A stretch of DNA of 6,025 bases from SAT2750 sp964476375. GTDB taxonomy: Bacteria > Planctomycetota > Planctomycetia > Pirellulales > Pirellulaceae. The DNA lies in assembly GCA_964476375.1 (NCBI GenBank), contig CAYYZW010000243.1:1-6025 (forward strand). The letters run 5' to 3'. Shown here piece by piece: positions 1 to 6,025 of the stretch (the stretch's first letter is position 1; the number at the start of each line of letters is the position of its first letter). Below the pieces are notes generated by a model. That model was not told the origin of the DNA. It saw only the letters and a list, made by a program, of their open reading frames with translations, and ran no database searches. A program made the translations under genes and the position numbers.

Positions 1-975
1 TACACTGTATCTCCCCTGGGGCAACCCCTTTATCGTGACACGCAGCAGCCCGGTTTCCTTGCCCTGCTGCCGGTCATCCCGGGGTGATTCGGATCGTGGA
101 ATCGCCATCGCCTGGTAGGTGATTGCAATATCGCCGACGCCAGAACGTTCATATTCCACTGTTACGCCCGACGCTTCCAGCTTGTTTGTGACGAGGTCGA
201 TGGTAAATTCAGGCCGATGCCGAATCGCCCCCAGTGCGGAAGCGAGCCCTGGAGCCTGGTCCCAGTAGCCTTCGGCCGTTAATTGCATGCCATCTGCCAG
301 CAGGCCCTGGCCAAAGGGTGTCCGGCGGGTCCTGTTTCGGCCGCCACTTGCTTCCCGGGATGCGGAACGCAAGCGGGTTGCCCCTGCCTCATCCAGGTCG
401 ACCGTCACGGCGCCATTGGATCTCGCGGACTCGAGCATGCTCGTGCGATACCGGGCGAGTGACTCATTGAAATCGCTGGGCGACGGAAAGGGGGGGCCCA
501 TGGTGCGCTGGGGCCGGGGCAGCAGGAGGATCACACGTGAATCCATCCCCCTTATGTCGCTGAGCAGCCGTTGAAGTCCCTTCCGAAAAGTTTCCTTACC
601 GGTCGGCCCGTCCCGGGCTTCGACAATGCCATAGTGCACCAGGACCACCGAAGGACTTGCGAGCTTGAGATCCCGGAGCAGGCGGGCATAACCATCTTCC
701 ACGGAACCAAAGACCGCGCGGGATTCACCCAGAACGTTGTCCCCACTCCACCCAAGATTTCGAAATGTAAGGTTCCTCTGCCGAAGGACCGCTGTGAGTT
801 CCGTTTCCAGGTACCCGTGCGTCTGCATCCGTTCAATAAATGTCCCACCGAGGAGAACGATTCGATCGCCATCCCGCAGCAAGGGGCCCTCCTCTGCCAG
901 CAGCCCGGTTCCGGACCAGCTGGCGAGGCAAAGAACGGCAACGATGGTTGCCGCGATGGGATAACGCGGGGCCAT
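1..975 (-). CDS. Secreted SGNH/GDSL-hydrolase-like protein, probably catalytically degenerate (3' end beyond window)
   Basis: The frame is open for 325 codons from an ATG at 975-973 to the left edge, so the C-terminus is missing. Residues 1-28 look like a signal peptide (hydrophobic core, then GLLAEE). The SGNH fold is suggested by block I near residues 36-45 (DGDRIVLLGGT), block II near 73-80 (NLGWSGDN), block III near 115-119 (YGIVE) and block V near 228-237 (DGMQLTAEGY). A beta-rich extension follows from about residue 257. These blocks resemble the SGNH domain of planctomycete secreted proteins, some of which continue into a heme-binding dehydrogenase part, so this could be the N-terminus of a much larger protein. 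The catalytic set is abnormal: Thr45 stands where GDS has Ser, Val118 where block III usually has Asn, and Gln231 where block V has His. Hydrolase activity is therefore doubtful. It lies 82 bases downstream of the DUF1501 gene on the same strand, probably in one operon. Fold assignment is fairly sure; function is unknown. Confidence 0.82.
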   Translation of the reverse strand, partial: MAPRYPIAATIVAVLCLASWSGTGLLAEEGPLLRDGDRIVLLGGTFIERMQTHGYLETELTAVLRQRNLTFRNLGWSGDNVLGESRAVFGSVEDGYARLLRDLKLASPSVVLVHYGIVEARDGPTGKETFRKGLQRLLSDIRGMDSRVILLLPRPQRTMGPPFPSPSDFNESLARYRTSMLESARSNGAVTVDLDEAGATRLRSASREASGGRNRTRRTPFGQGLLADGMQLTAEGYWDQAPGLASALGAIRHRPEFTIDLVTNKLEASGVTVEYERSGVGDIAITYQAMAIPRSESPRDDRQQGKETGLLRVTIKGLPQGRYSV

Positions 976-982
976 GAAAACA

Positions 983-987
983 TCCTT
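983..987 (-). promoter_or_regulatory. Ribosome binding site of the SGNH-like gene
   Basis: On the minus strand AAGGA stands 7 bases before the ATG at 975-973. This fixes the start and argues against the overlapping minus-strand frame that begins at 1034, whose translation has no recognisable motif. Confidence 0.6.
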
Positions 988-1057
988 GGGTGCGGTTTCG
1001 AGCTGCCCTCAGGCCTGGCCCCGGTCACGCACAATTCCCAGCACTCTCGTTGAGCGA

Positions 1058-2407
1058 CTAGCCCGTGTACAGGACGTCCAGAACCTTGCCATGGTTGAGA
1101 TGGATGGGGCGTTGCTGGGCGTCAATAATTTTCGATTCCGGGTCAACACCGAGTGTCTGGTAGATCGTTGCGCCTATGTCGTTCGGATGGTAAGGCGTCG
1201 AAGCGGGATAACCGCCATTCGCGTCGCTTTTCCCGATCACCTGGCCGCCGCGAACGCCCCCGCCCGCAAAGAGTCCGGTATAGCAGGGTGCCCAGTGATT
1301 TCGTCCGGGCACCGGGTTATCGCCGTTCTTCGTGATGCTCGGAGATCGTCCGAATTCCCCGACCACGACAACGAGCACGTCATCCAGCATGTCTCTTTCG
1401 GCAAGATCGTCAAGCAAGGCCGAAACGCCAATATCAATTCCCGGCAACAGCGTGTTCTTCAGTCGCGGGAAATTGTCCGAGTGCGTATCCCAGGACTGGA
1501 CGTGTCCCATGTTCGCTTGCACGTAAGGGACGCCTTGTTCCACAAGCCGGCGCGCCAGCAGCAGGGACTGCCCCATCTTGCTGCGGCCATAAAGATCCCG
1601 AAGAGGTGCGGGCTCCTTGCCAAGATCAAACGCATCGATCAACTTGCCCGAGGAGAGCATGGTGAACGCGGCATCCTGCTGGCTGGTAAATTGCCGGTTT
1701 CTCGCCAGGGCATCCAGGGAACGTCTTTGCCGGTTCAGGTCGGTGAGCAGGCCCTTCCGGTCGGTTAAGCGGCTGGTCGTGATGCCATCGAGGAGCTGGA
1801 TCCCGTCGACGCGGAACGTGTCGGCGTTCGGATCGGAATTCACCTGGAGTGGATCAAATTTTGGGCCGAGAAAACCAGAGTGCTGACCGGGCCACGTCAG
1901 CGTGCCTTCAATAAGCGGCTGGGGAACCGTTACCTGCCTGGGCAGGCCCGATGTGGAGGGACGAAAATATTCCAGCGCCCCGCCGTAACACGGCCAATCG
2001 AGTCGAGAGAGTTCCTTGTCCTCATTGGCGTTCCCTCGAAAGACCTGCGGCATGCCTGTCAGCGTGTTGTGGGTGCCCGAGAGGTGCCGGTTGTCCCCAT
2101 GCGCAAGCGATCGGATGATCGCCAGCTTATCCGCTCTCGCGGCCAGGCGGCTGACGTGTTCGGTGAACTGGACGCCGGGAATGGCGGTGGAAATAGGCGA
2201 GAATTCTCCACGGATCGTGGAGTTGCCTGGCTTCGGGTCGAATGAATCGATGTGGCTACCACCGCCGGTCTGGAACACCAGGATGACGGATTTCGGGGAA
2301 TCGTTTGTCGGCGCCGCGGCCCGCATCGACACGAGCCCCGGCAGCGAGAGCCCGAGCATGGACGAGCAACCGATCTGAAGCGCATGCCGCCGGTCTAATT
2401 TGTTCAT
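1058..2407 (-). CDS. DUF1501 domain-containing secreted protein (alkaline-phosphatase-like fold)
   Basis: A complete protein of 449 residues, a usual length for DUF1501. The N-terminus carries a twin-arginine-like leader (LDRRHALQIG at residues 4-13, then a hydrophobic stretch to about 31), so Tat export is likely. Family landmarks are GGGSHIDSFDPKPG (48-61), where GGPSH is more usual, HLSGTHNTLTG (108-118), WDTHSDNF (306-313), GEFGRSPSI (350-358), GRNHW (368-372), GGGVRGGQVIG (382-392) and YHPNDIGATIYQTLG (406-420). The conserved Asp, His and Glu residues resemble the metal site of the alkaline phosphatase/sulfatase superfamily, but no substrate is established for DUF1501. The start is supported by AGGA (2415-2418) 7 bases upstream. 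In planctomycetes these genes are often paired with DUF1549/DUF1553 cytochrome-like genes; here none lies directly upstream, and the next gene in the direction of transcription is the SGNH-like one. Family call is very sure; biochemical role is unknown. Confidence 0.95.
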   Translation of the reverse strand: MNKLDRRHALQIGCSSMLGLSLPGLVSMRAAAPTNDSPKSVILVFQTGGGSHIDSFDPKPGNSTIRGEFSPISTAIPGVQFTEHVSRLAARADKLAIIRSLAHGDNRHLSGTHNTLTGMPQVFRGNANEDKELSRLDWPCYGGALEYFRPSTSGLPRQVTVPQPLIEGTLTWPGQHSGFLGPKFDPLQVNSDPNADTFRVDGIQLLDGITTSRLTDRKGLLTDLNRQRRSLDALARNRQFTSQQDAAFTMLSSGKLIDAFDLGKEPAPLRDLYGRSKMGQSLLLARRLVEQGVPYVQANMGHVQSWDTHSDNFPRLKNTLLPGIDIGVSALLDDLAERDMLDDVLVVVVGEFGRSPSITKNGDNPVPGRNHWAPCYTGLFAGGGVRGGQVIGKSDANGGYPASTPYHPNDIGATIYQTLGVDPESKIIDAQQRPIHLNHGKVLDVLYTG

Positions 2408-2454
2408 TGGTCCATCCTGCCTGGCTTTCCGGTTATCGATTTCACGCCTTCTAC

Positions 2455-2478
2455 CCCATTAAAATAATCGTGAATGGG
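2455..2478. repeat. Inverted repeat CCCATT / AATGGG with a 12-base centre
   Basis: Arms 2455-2460 and 2473-2478 are perfectly complementary over 6 bases. The dyad overlaps the -10 region of the minus-strand promoter candidate, a position where a repressor could bind. Arms this short may be chance. Confidence 0.25.
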
Positions 2479-2490
2479 CCTAGTATTCAA
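2461..2490 (-). promoter_or_regulatory. Weak sigma70-like promoter candidate for the DUF1501 gene
   Basis: On the minus strand TTGAAT (2490-2485) and TATTTT (2466-2461) are separated by 18 bases, each matching 4 of 6 consensus positions. The -10 box would lie about 53 bases before the DUF1501 start codon. Matches of this quality occur by chance, and planctomycete promoters are poorly defined, so this is only a candidate. Confidence 0.22.
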
Positions 2491-2598
2491 CAGCTATTCC
2501 ATGACTTTTTGGACTTCCAGCATAACACGAAGCGTTTCGCGGCCCCTGAAGGCGTTTTCACGGGGTTTTATATCGACTAAAATCGCACTCACGACAAT

Positions 2599-2611
2599 GG
2601 GACGTCGTCCC
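2599..2611. repeat. 13-base dyad GGGACG-T-CGTCCC before the HEAT/jelly-roll gene
   Basis: Two perfect 6-base arms flank a single central T, 30 bases before the proposed ATG at 2642. With a one-base centre it is a better DNA-binding dyad than an RNA hairpin. It could be an operator or a coincidence in GC-rich DNA; no regulator gene is nearby to pair it with. Confidence 0.25.
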
Positions 2612-2641
2612 CAACCGCACTTCCTCCACACAGGCATACTC

Positions 2642-3772
2642 ATGACAATACAGAAAGTAACCGCCGTCATCCTTCTTGCCGCCGCCCCCCTTTTTCCGTC
2701 ACCAGAAATCCAGGCCGCGAAGGATGTTCCGGATCATATCGCGGCAATCCGGGCGGTGGGGAAGCGTGCCAAGGGGCATGCCGAAGCGATTGCAGCGTGG
2801 AAACACCTGAGCCAGCTTCCGGCAGACAGCCTCCCGCAGGTCCTGGCCGGAATGGACGGCGCCAATGAGCTGGCTGTCAACTGGTTTCGTTCTCTCGCCG
2901 ATACGATCACGCAGCGACACCTGGAGGCCAAAAAGGCCCTTCCGGTCAAACAGCTCGAGGATTTTATCGCGGACACCACCCACCACCCGCGGGCACGGCG
3001 AACCGCCTACGAGATCATCTTGCTCGTGGATCAAGGCGCCCATGACCGTATCATCCCGGGATTGTTAAATGATCCGAGCCTCGAATTGCGGCGCGATGCG
3101 GTTCACTATGCAATCACGCAGGCCCTATCGGCCCCATCCAAGGAGGCGGCCGTGGAATCCTTTCGGACGGCGCTTCATGGGGCCCGCGATCTGGATCAGA
3201 TTGACGCGATTACAAAACACATCCGGGATCGTGGTGGCGTGGTGGATCTCCCGAAACAATTCGGGTTCCTGCTTGAATGGTCCCTCGTGGGGCCTTTCGA
3301 CAATAGCGAAAAAAAGGGGTTCGACCAGGCCTACCCACCGGAGATAGAGCTGGACCTTACGCACACGTACAAGGGCAAGGAAGGCGACATTACCTGGCGC
3401 ACCCATGCCACCGACGACGAGTACGGGACGGTTGACCTGAATGCGGTGATGGGAAAACACAAGGGCGCCATCTGTTATGCTCACGCCATTTTTCACTCAG
3501 CCGAGAAAAGGCCGGTGGACCTGCGGCTTGGCTGCATCAACGGAAACAAGGTCTGGTTGAACGGACAATTGCTTACAAGCAACCATGTTTATCACGCCTC
3601 CACGTCGATAGACCAATACATTGCCAAGGGGGAGGTCAAAAAAGGCCGGAACGTCATCCTCATCAAGGTGGCCCAGAATGAGCAGACCGAGGACTGGGCC
3701 CAGCGGTGGCAATTCCAACTGCGGGTTTGCGACCAATACGGCACTGCGATCCTGGCAAATCAGAACCCCTGA
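2642..3772 (+). CDS. Secreted protein with HEAT-like helical N-part and C-terminal jelly-roll (galactose-binding-like) domain
   Basis: I take the ATG at 2642, giving 376 residues, because it opens a clear signal peptide (hydrophobic residues 6-18, likely cleavage near IQAA-K at 26-27). A frame open back to 2474 adds 56 residues with no export signal. The ribosome binding site is weak (AGG at 2632-2634). Residues 30-200 are mostly helical; 136-165 (RIIPGLLNDPSLELRRDAVH onward) resembles a HEAT repeat. From about 210 the protein turns beta-rich: WSLVGPFDN (213-221), YPPE (231-234), GNKVWLNGQ (301-309), VYH (316-318), GRNVILIKVAQNE (335-347) and WQFQLRV (356-362). This is the pattern of a galactose-binding-like jelly-roll as found in PA14/beta-galactosidase-type accessory domains of planctomycete secreted proteins. 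No catalytic motif is visible; a ligand- or carbohydrate-binding role is an inference. The propeller gene follows after 47 bases on the same strand, suggesting co-transcription. Confidence 0.8.
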   Translation: MTIQKVTAVILLAAAPLFPSPEIQAAKDVPDHIAAIRAVGKRAKGHAEAIAAWKHLSQLPADSLPQVLAGMDGANELAVNWFRSLADTITQRHLEAKKALPVKQLEDFIADTTHHPRARRTAYEIILLVDQGAHDRIIPGLLNDPSLELRRDAVHYAITQALSAPSKEAAVESFRTALHGARDLDQIDAITKHIRDRGGVVDLPKQFGFLLEWSLVGPFDNSEKKGFDQAYPPEIELDLTHTYKGKEGDITWRTHATDDEYGTVDLNAVMGKHKGAICYAHAIFHSAEKRPVDLRLGCINGNKVWLNGQLLTSNHVYHASTSIDQYIAKGEVKKGRNVILIKVAQNEQTEDWAQRWQFQLRVCDQYGTAILANQNP

Positions 3773-3804
3773 CGCCTCAACGAATACCACGTGAAAACAG
3801 AAGC

Positions 3805-3810
3805 GAGGAG
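3805..3810 (+). promoter_or_regulatory. Ribosome binding site of the PQQ-like propeller gene
   Basis: GAGGAG followed by a 9-base A-rich spacer precedes the ATG at 3820. It decides that start over an in-frame ATG at 3706, which would overlap the upstream gene by 67 bases and add 38 residues ahead of the signal peptide. Confidence 0.75.
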
Positions 3811-3819
3811 AAAAAAACG

Positions 3820-5031
3820 ATGGCATCTACGAAAACTCTTGGCCCCTTGACCCTGCCCGCGGCTCTCCTGTTGACCACGGCGGCCGTCGGGGCGGATTGG
3901 CGACAGTTCCGCGGAACCAATAGCAACAGCGCCGCCGGAGAATCGCGAATACCGCTTGAATGGTCCGAAAACAACAACGTCGGCTGGCGAACGGCCATTC
4001 CCGGAAAGGGAGCGTCCGGGCCCATCGTGGTCGGAGACCGCGTATTTGTGACACGCAGTGGGGGCATCAAGCAGAACCGGCTTTATGTCCTCTGTGTCGA
4101 TGCAGTCAGTGGACGGCAGCTGTGGCGTCGTGATTTCTGGGCCACAGGGCGCACCTACACCCACCCCTCGAGTTCCGTTGCCGCGCCGACTCCTGCCAGT
4201 GATGGGAAAAGGGTGGTCGCCTTCTTTTCGTCCAATGATCTCGTCTGCCTGGATCTCGAGGGAAATCTCCTCTGGTACCGGGGCCTGGCATTGGATTTTT
4301 CCAAAGCGGGGAATGATGTAGGGATGTCCTCCTCTCCGACCATTGCGGGTAACGTCGTGGTCATCCAGGCGGAAAACCAGGGGAATTCTTTTGCCACCGG
4401 CATTGATATTCGGACTGGTGAACAACTATGGGAAGCGCCCCGCGGCGAACGGGCAAACTGGGCCTCCCCCATCGTGATCCAGGGCCCCGCCGGGCAGCCG
4501 GCGGTTTTGCTGCAGTCCCCGGCAGGAGTGACCGCGTACGAGGCGGCCACCGGAAAGGTCCTCTGGGAAATGGACCTCGCGTGCGGCACCATCCCCTCCC
4601 CAACGCTTGCTGGCGATCTCATACTCCTCGGCTCGAATGGTTTAACGGCACTTCGGGTCACCAAGGGGAAAGCCAAACCGGAAATTGCCTGGACTTCCAA
4701 TCGCCTTGGCATGAATGGCGCAAGCCCGGTGGTGCACGATGGCAAGGTTTACCTACTTAGCGGCTCGATCGCCAAATGCGCGGACCTGGAAACGGGCGAA
4801 CTGGAATGGCAAGTTCGGCTGAACGGCCGTTTTTGGGCATCCCCTATTGTCGCGGGGGGCCACGTCTATTTCATTAACCAGGACGGCGAGGCCCAGGTAG
4901 TCTCCACCGGGACAACCGGCACGCTCGTTGCAGAAAACGCCTTCGGTGAGGTTGTCCAGGGAACCCCCGCCGTTTCGGGCGATGCGATGTTTGTTTGTAC
5001 CGACAAACATATCTGGAAGATTACTGAGTAG
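3820..5031 (+). CDS. Secreted PQQ-like beta-propeller repeat protein (BamB/quinoprotein-dehydrogenase-like fold)
   Basis: The ATG at 3820 gives 403 residues. Residues 1-25 form a signal peptide (LPAALLLTTAAVGA), and the mature part opens with DWRQFRG, the usual start of planctomycete PQQ-like proteins. Blade-type repeats of the form D-x-x-[TS]-G-x-x-x-W recur: VDAVSGRQLW (93-102), LDLEGNLLW (144-152), IDIRTGEQLW (195-204), YEAATGKVLW (240-249) and ADLETGELEW (321-330). Alternating SPxxxG-type strands occur at 171-177, 215-219, 260-264, 301-304 and 341-346, consistent with about seven or eight blades. I see no membrane segment after the leader, no CxxCH heme motif and no adjacent Cys pair typical of PQQ alcohol dehydrogenases, so a scaffold or binding role is more likely than a redox enzyme; that is an inference. 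It sits 47 bases after the HEAT/jelly-roll gene, and aroA begins 3 bases after its stop. It is not a proven BamB: planctomycetes have many paralogues. Confidence 0.92.
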   Translation: MASTKTLGPLTLPAALLLTTAAVGADWRQFRGTNSNSAAGESRIPLEWSENNNVGWRTAIPGKGASGPIVVGDRVFVTRSGGIKQNRLYVLCVDAVSGRQLWRRDFWATGRTYTHPSSSVAAPTPASDGKRVVAFFSSNDLVCLDLEGNLLWYRGLALDFSKAGNDVGMSSSPTIAGNVVVIQAENQGNSFATGIDIRTGEQLWEAPRGERANWASPIVIQGPAGQPAVLLQSPAGVTAYEAATGKVLWEMDLACGTIPSPTLAGDLILLGSNGLTALRVTKGKAKPEIAWTSNRLGMNGASPVVHDGKVYLLSGSIAKCADLETGELEWQVRLNGRFWASPIVAGGHVYFINQDGEAQVVSTGTTGTLVAENAFGEVVQGTPAVSGDAMFVCTDKHIWKITE

Positions 5032-5034
5032 GTC

Positions 5035-6025
5035 ATGGCGTCGAGGGGCATTCACGTGGACGACCTGTACGCCGTACGACGCCCCTCCGGCCCGGTTGAA
5101 TGCACCGTCCGTCCCCCAGGCTCCAAGAGCATCACCAATCGTGCCCTGGTGTGCGCTGCCCTGGCACCGGGGATCTCCCGGCTCACCGGCGTGCTCAACT
5201 GCGACGATACCCGTGTCATGCTCGACGCCCTCGCCACGCTGGGCGCAACAAGCGAGGGAAGCCTCGACGCCGGTACGATCCAGATTGCTGGCACCGGGGG
5301 TGCGCTCTCTACAGGCGACCATATTCTGGAGGTGGAGAATAGCGGAACAAGCATGCGATTTCTTACCCCCGCCGCCTGCCTCGGCCGGGGAAGCATCACG
5401 ATTGATGGAGTGCCACGGATGCGGCAGCGCCCGATTCTTTCACTGGTGCAAGCGTTGCGGGGCCTCGGAGTCGACATCCGCTGCGGCGATAATGGGTGCC
5501 CGCCTGTTGCAATCAACGCCGCGGGCCTGCCTGGTGGTTCCGCCACGATCGATGGAAGCCAGTCAAGCCAGTTTACCAGTGGCCTGTTGCTGGCCGCACC
5601 ACTGGCTGCAGGGCCCATGCATATACAGACCAGCGGGGTCGGCGTCTCGGCCCCCTATCTTCATATCACAACGGAGGTCATGAAGGCTTTTGGCGTCGTT
5701 GTCGCTGGAGATATTCGTGACGGTTTCCGCATTCCCGCTCCGAAACCCTACACCGCATGCGAATACACCGTGGAACCTGACGCAACGGCCGCCAGTTACT
5801 TCCTGGCGATACCGGCGATCACGGGAGGGCGGGTGACCGTCTCCGGGCTTGGTTCGACCAGCATCCAGGGAGATGTCCGATTTGCGGAATGCCTTTCCGA
5901 GATGGGCTGCGACGTGGTCGTCGGGGAATCCCAGATCACCGTCAGCGGCCGTGCAACTCGGGGAATCGACGTGGATATGAATGACATAAGTGATACCGCC
6001 CAAACACTGGCAGTTATTGCACTGT
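5035..6025 (+). CDS. aroA: 3-phosphoshikimate 1-carboxyvinyltransferase (EPSP synthase), 3' end beyond window
   Basis: This cytoplasmic enzyme joins phosphoenolpyruvate to shikimate-3-phosphate, the sixth step of the shikimate pathway to aromatic amino acids. The visible 330 residues carry PPGSKSITNRAL (27-38; Lys31 and Arg36 match substrate-binding Lys22 and Arg27 of E. coli), ENSGTSMRFL (101-110; PEP loop), PRMRQRP (127-133), SSQF (177-180), PYLHIT (207-212), VEPDATAASYF (246-256) and DMNDISDTAQTLAV (314-327), where Asp320 matches catalytic Asp313. The frame is open at the right edge; roughly 100 C-terminal residues, including the second catalytic acid, are outside. The start is uncertain: ATG 5035 follows the propeller stop by 3 bases but has only a weak GAG upstream, while GTG 5056 has GAGGGG at ideal spacing and gives a more usual N-terminal length (Lys at residue 24). 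Tight spacing suggests co-transcription and possible translational coupling with the propeller gene. Confidence 0.97.
   Translation, partial: MASRGIHVDDLYAVRRPSGPVECTVRPPGSKSITNRALVCAALAPGISRLTGVLNCDDTRVMLDALATLGATSEGSLDAGTIQIAGTGGALSTGDHILEVENSGTSMRFLTPAACLGRGSITIDGVPRMRQRPILSLVQALRGLGVDIRCGDNGCPPVAINAAGLPGGSATIDGSQSSQFTSGLLLAAPLAAGPMHIQTSGVGVSAPYLHITTEVMKAFGVVVAGDIRDGFRIPAPKPYTACEYTVEPDATAASYFLAIPAITGGRVTVSGLGSTSIQGDVRFAECLSEMGCDVVVGESQITVSGRATRGIDVDMNDISDTAQTLAVIAL
5043..5048 (+). promoter_or_regulatory. aroA: Ribosome binding site supporting a GTG start for aroA
   Basis: GAGGGG stands 7 bases before the in-frame GTG at 5056. This is a better signal than anything before the ATG at 5035, and favours an aroA product 7 residues shorter than the ATG form. 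Confidence 0.5.

Larger units (their letters stand above)
2408..2641. other. Divergent intergenic region between the two operons
   Basis: This 234-base stretch separates the minus-strand DUF1501 gene from the plus-strand HEAT/jelly-roll gene and should hold promoters for both. It is visibly richer in A and T in 2455-2590 than the flanking genes. A plus-strand frame is open across it from 2474, but its translation up to 2641 has no signal peptide or domain and no ribosome binding site at its ATG codons, so I read it as non-coding. It holds one weak minus-strand promoter candidate and two short dyads, listed separately. No RNA gene or riboswitch was recognised. Confidence 0.6.

Noticed and set aside
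7..14. Lipoprotein or Cys-based lipobox in the DUF1501 leader (Cys14)
   Set aside because: The residues before Cys14 (QIG) do not fit a lipobox, and the twin-arginine-like leader explains the region. Numbers here are residue positions of the 1058-2407 product.
490..496. Run of seven G (seven C on the coding strand) in the SGNH-like gene, considered as a frameshift or sequencing error
   Set aside because: The frame and family-like sequence continue smoothly on both sides, so the tract needs no correction.
552..1034. Minus-strand frame of 160 codons overlapping the SGNH-like gene
   Set aside because: It is in another frame of the SGNH gene, has no recognisable motif or ribosome binding site, and the true frame shows a signal peptide, AAGGA site and family motifs.
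974..1768. Plus-strand open frame of 264 codons opposite DUF1501
   Set aside because: It lies antisense to a well-supported DUF1501 gene, is rich in Arg and Val, and has no domain; long antisense frames are expected in GC-rich genes.
2474..2641. N-terminal extension of the HEAT/jelly-roll protein from ATG 2474
   Set aside because: It would bury the signal peptide behind 56 residues without domain character, in an AT-richer intergenic stretch with no ribosome binding site.
3760..4425. Minus-strand frame of 221 codons opposite the propeller gene
   Set aside because: It is antisense to a clear PQQ-like gene and shows no signal peptide, motif or start signal.
4753..5322. Minus-strand frame of 189 codons across the propeller/aroA junction
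   Set aside because: It is antisense to two supported genes and its translation resembles no family.
4928..5683. Plus-strand frame of 251 codons overlapping the propeller end and aroA
   Set aside because: It is a shifted frame over aroA, rich in Cys, Arg and Pro; the aroA frame carries all EPSP synthase motifs without a break.

Overview
The window looks like chromosomal DNA of a planctomycete (phylum Planctomycetota), probably near 60% GC by eye. The evidence is the set of families present: a DUF1501 protein with a twin-arginine leader, an SGNH-type secreted protein opening with a GDRIVLLGGT-like motif, a HEAT/jelly-roll secreted protein, and a PQQ-like beta-propeller protein whose mature part begins ADWRQFRG. 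This combination is typical of that phylum. No mobile element, CRISPR array, tRNA or rRNA is visible. I cannot name the species.

Layout: the left 2.4 kb is read on the minus strand. A complete DUF1501 gene (2407 down to 1058) is followed 82 bases later by an SGNH-hydrolase-like gene (975 down to 1) that is still open at the window edge. Positions 2408-2641 form a divergent intergenic region with two short dyads and one weak promoter candidate. The right 3.4 kb is read on the plus strand: a secreted HEAT-like/jelly-roll protein (2642-3772), a secreted PQQ-like beta-propeller protein (3820-5031), then aroA, EPSP synthase, starting 3 bases after the propeller gene (or 24 bases after it, if the better-supported GTG start is used) and cut by the right edge.

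The four non-aroA genes all appear to encode exported proteins. They resemble the large secreted repertoire that planctomycetes are thought to use in polymer handling and envelope functions, but none has a function provable from sequence. aroA is the only metabolic gene: it catalyses the sixth step of the shikimate pathway, and its tight spacing suggests it shares a transcript with the propeller gene.

I see no convincing new multi-gene system. The points most worth a second look are the SGNH-like protein, which seems to have lost canonical catalytic residues in blocks I, III and V, the start choice and operon position of aroA, and the small dyads in the divergent region.
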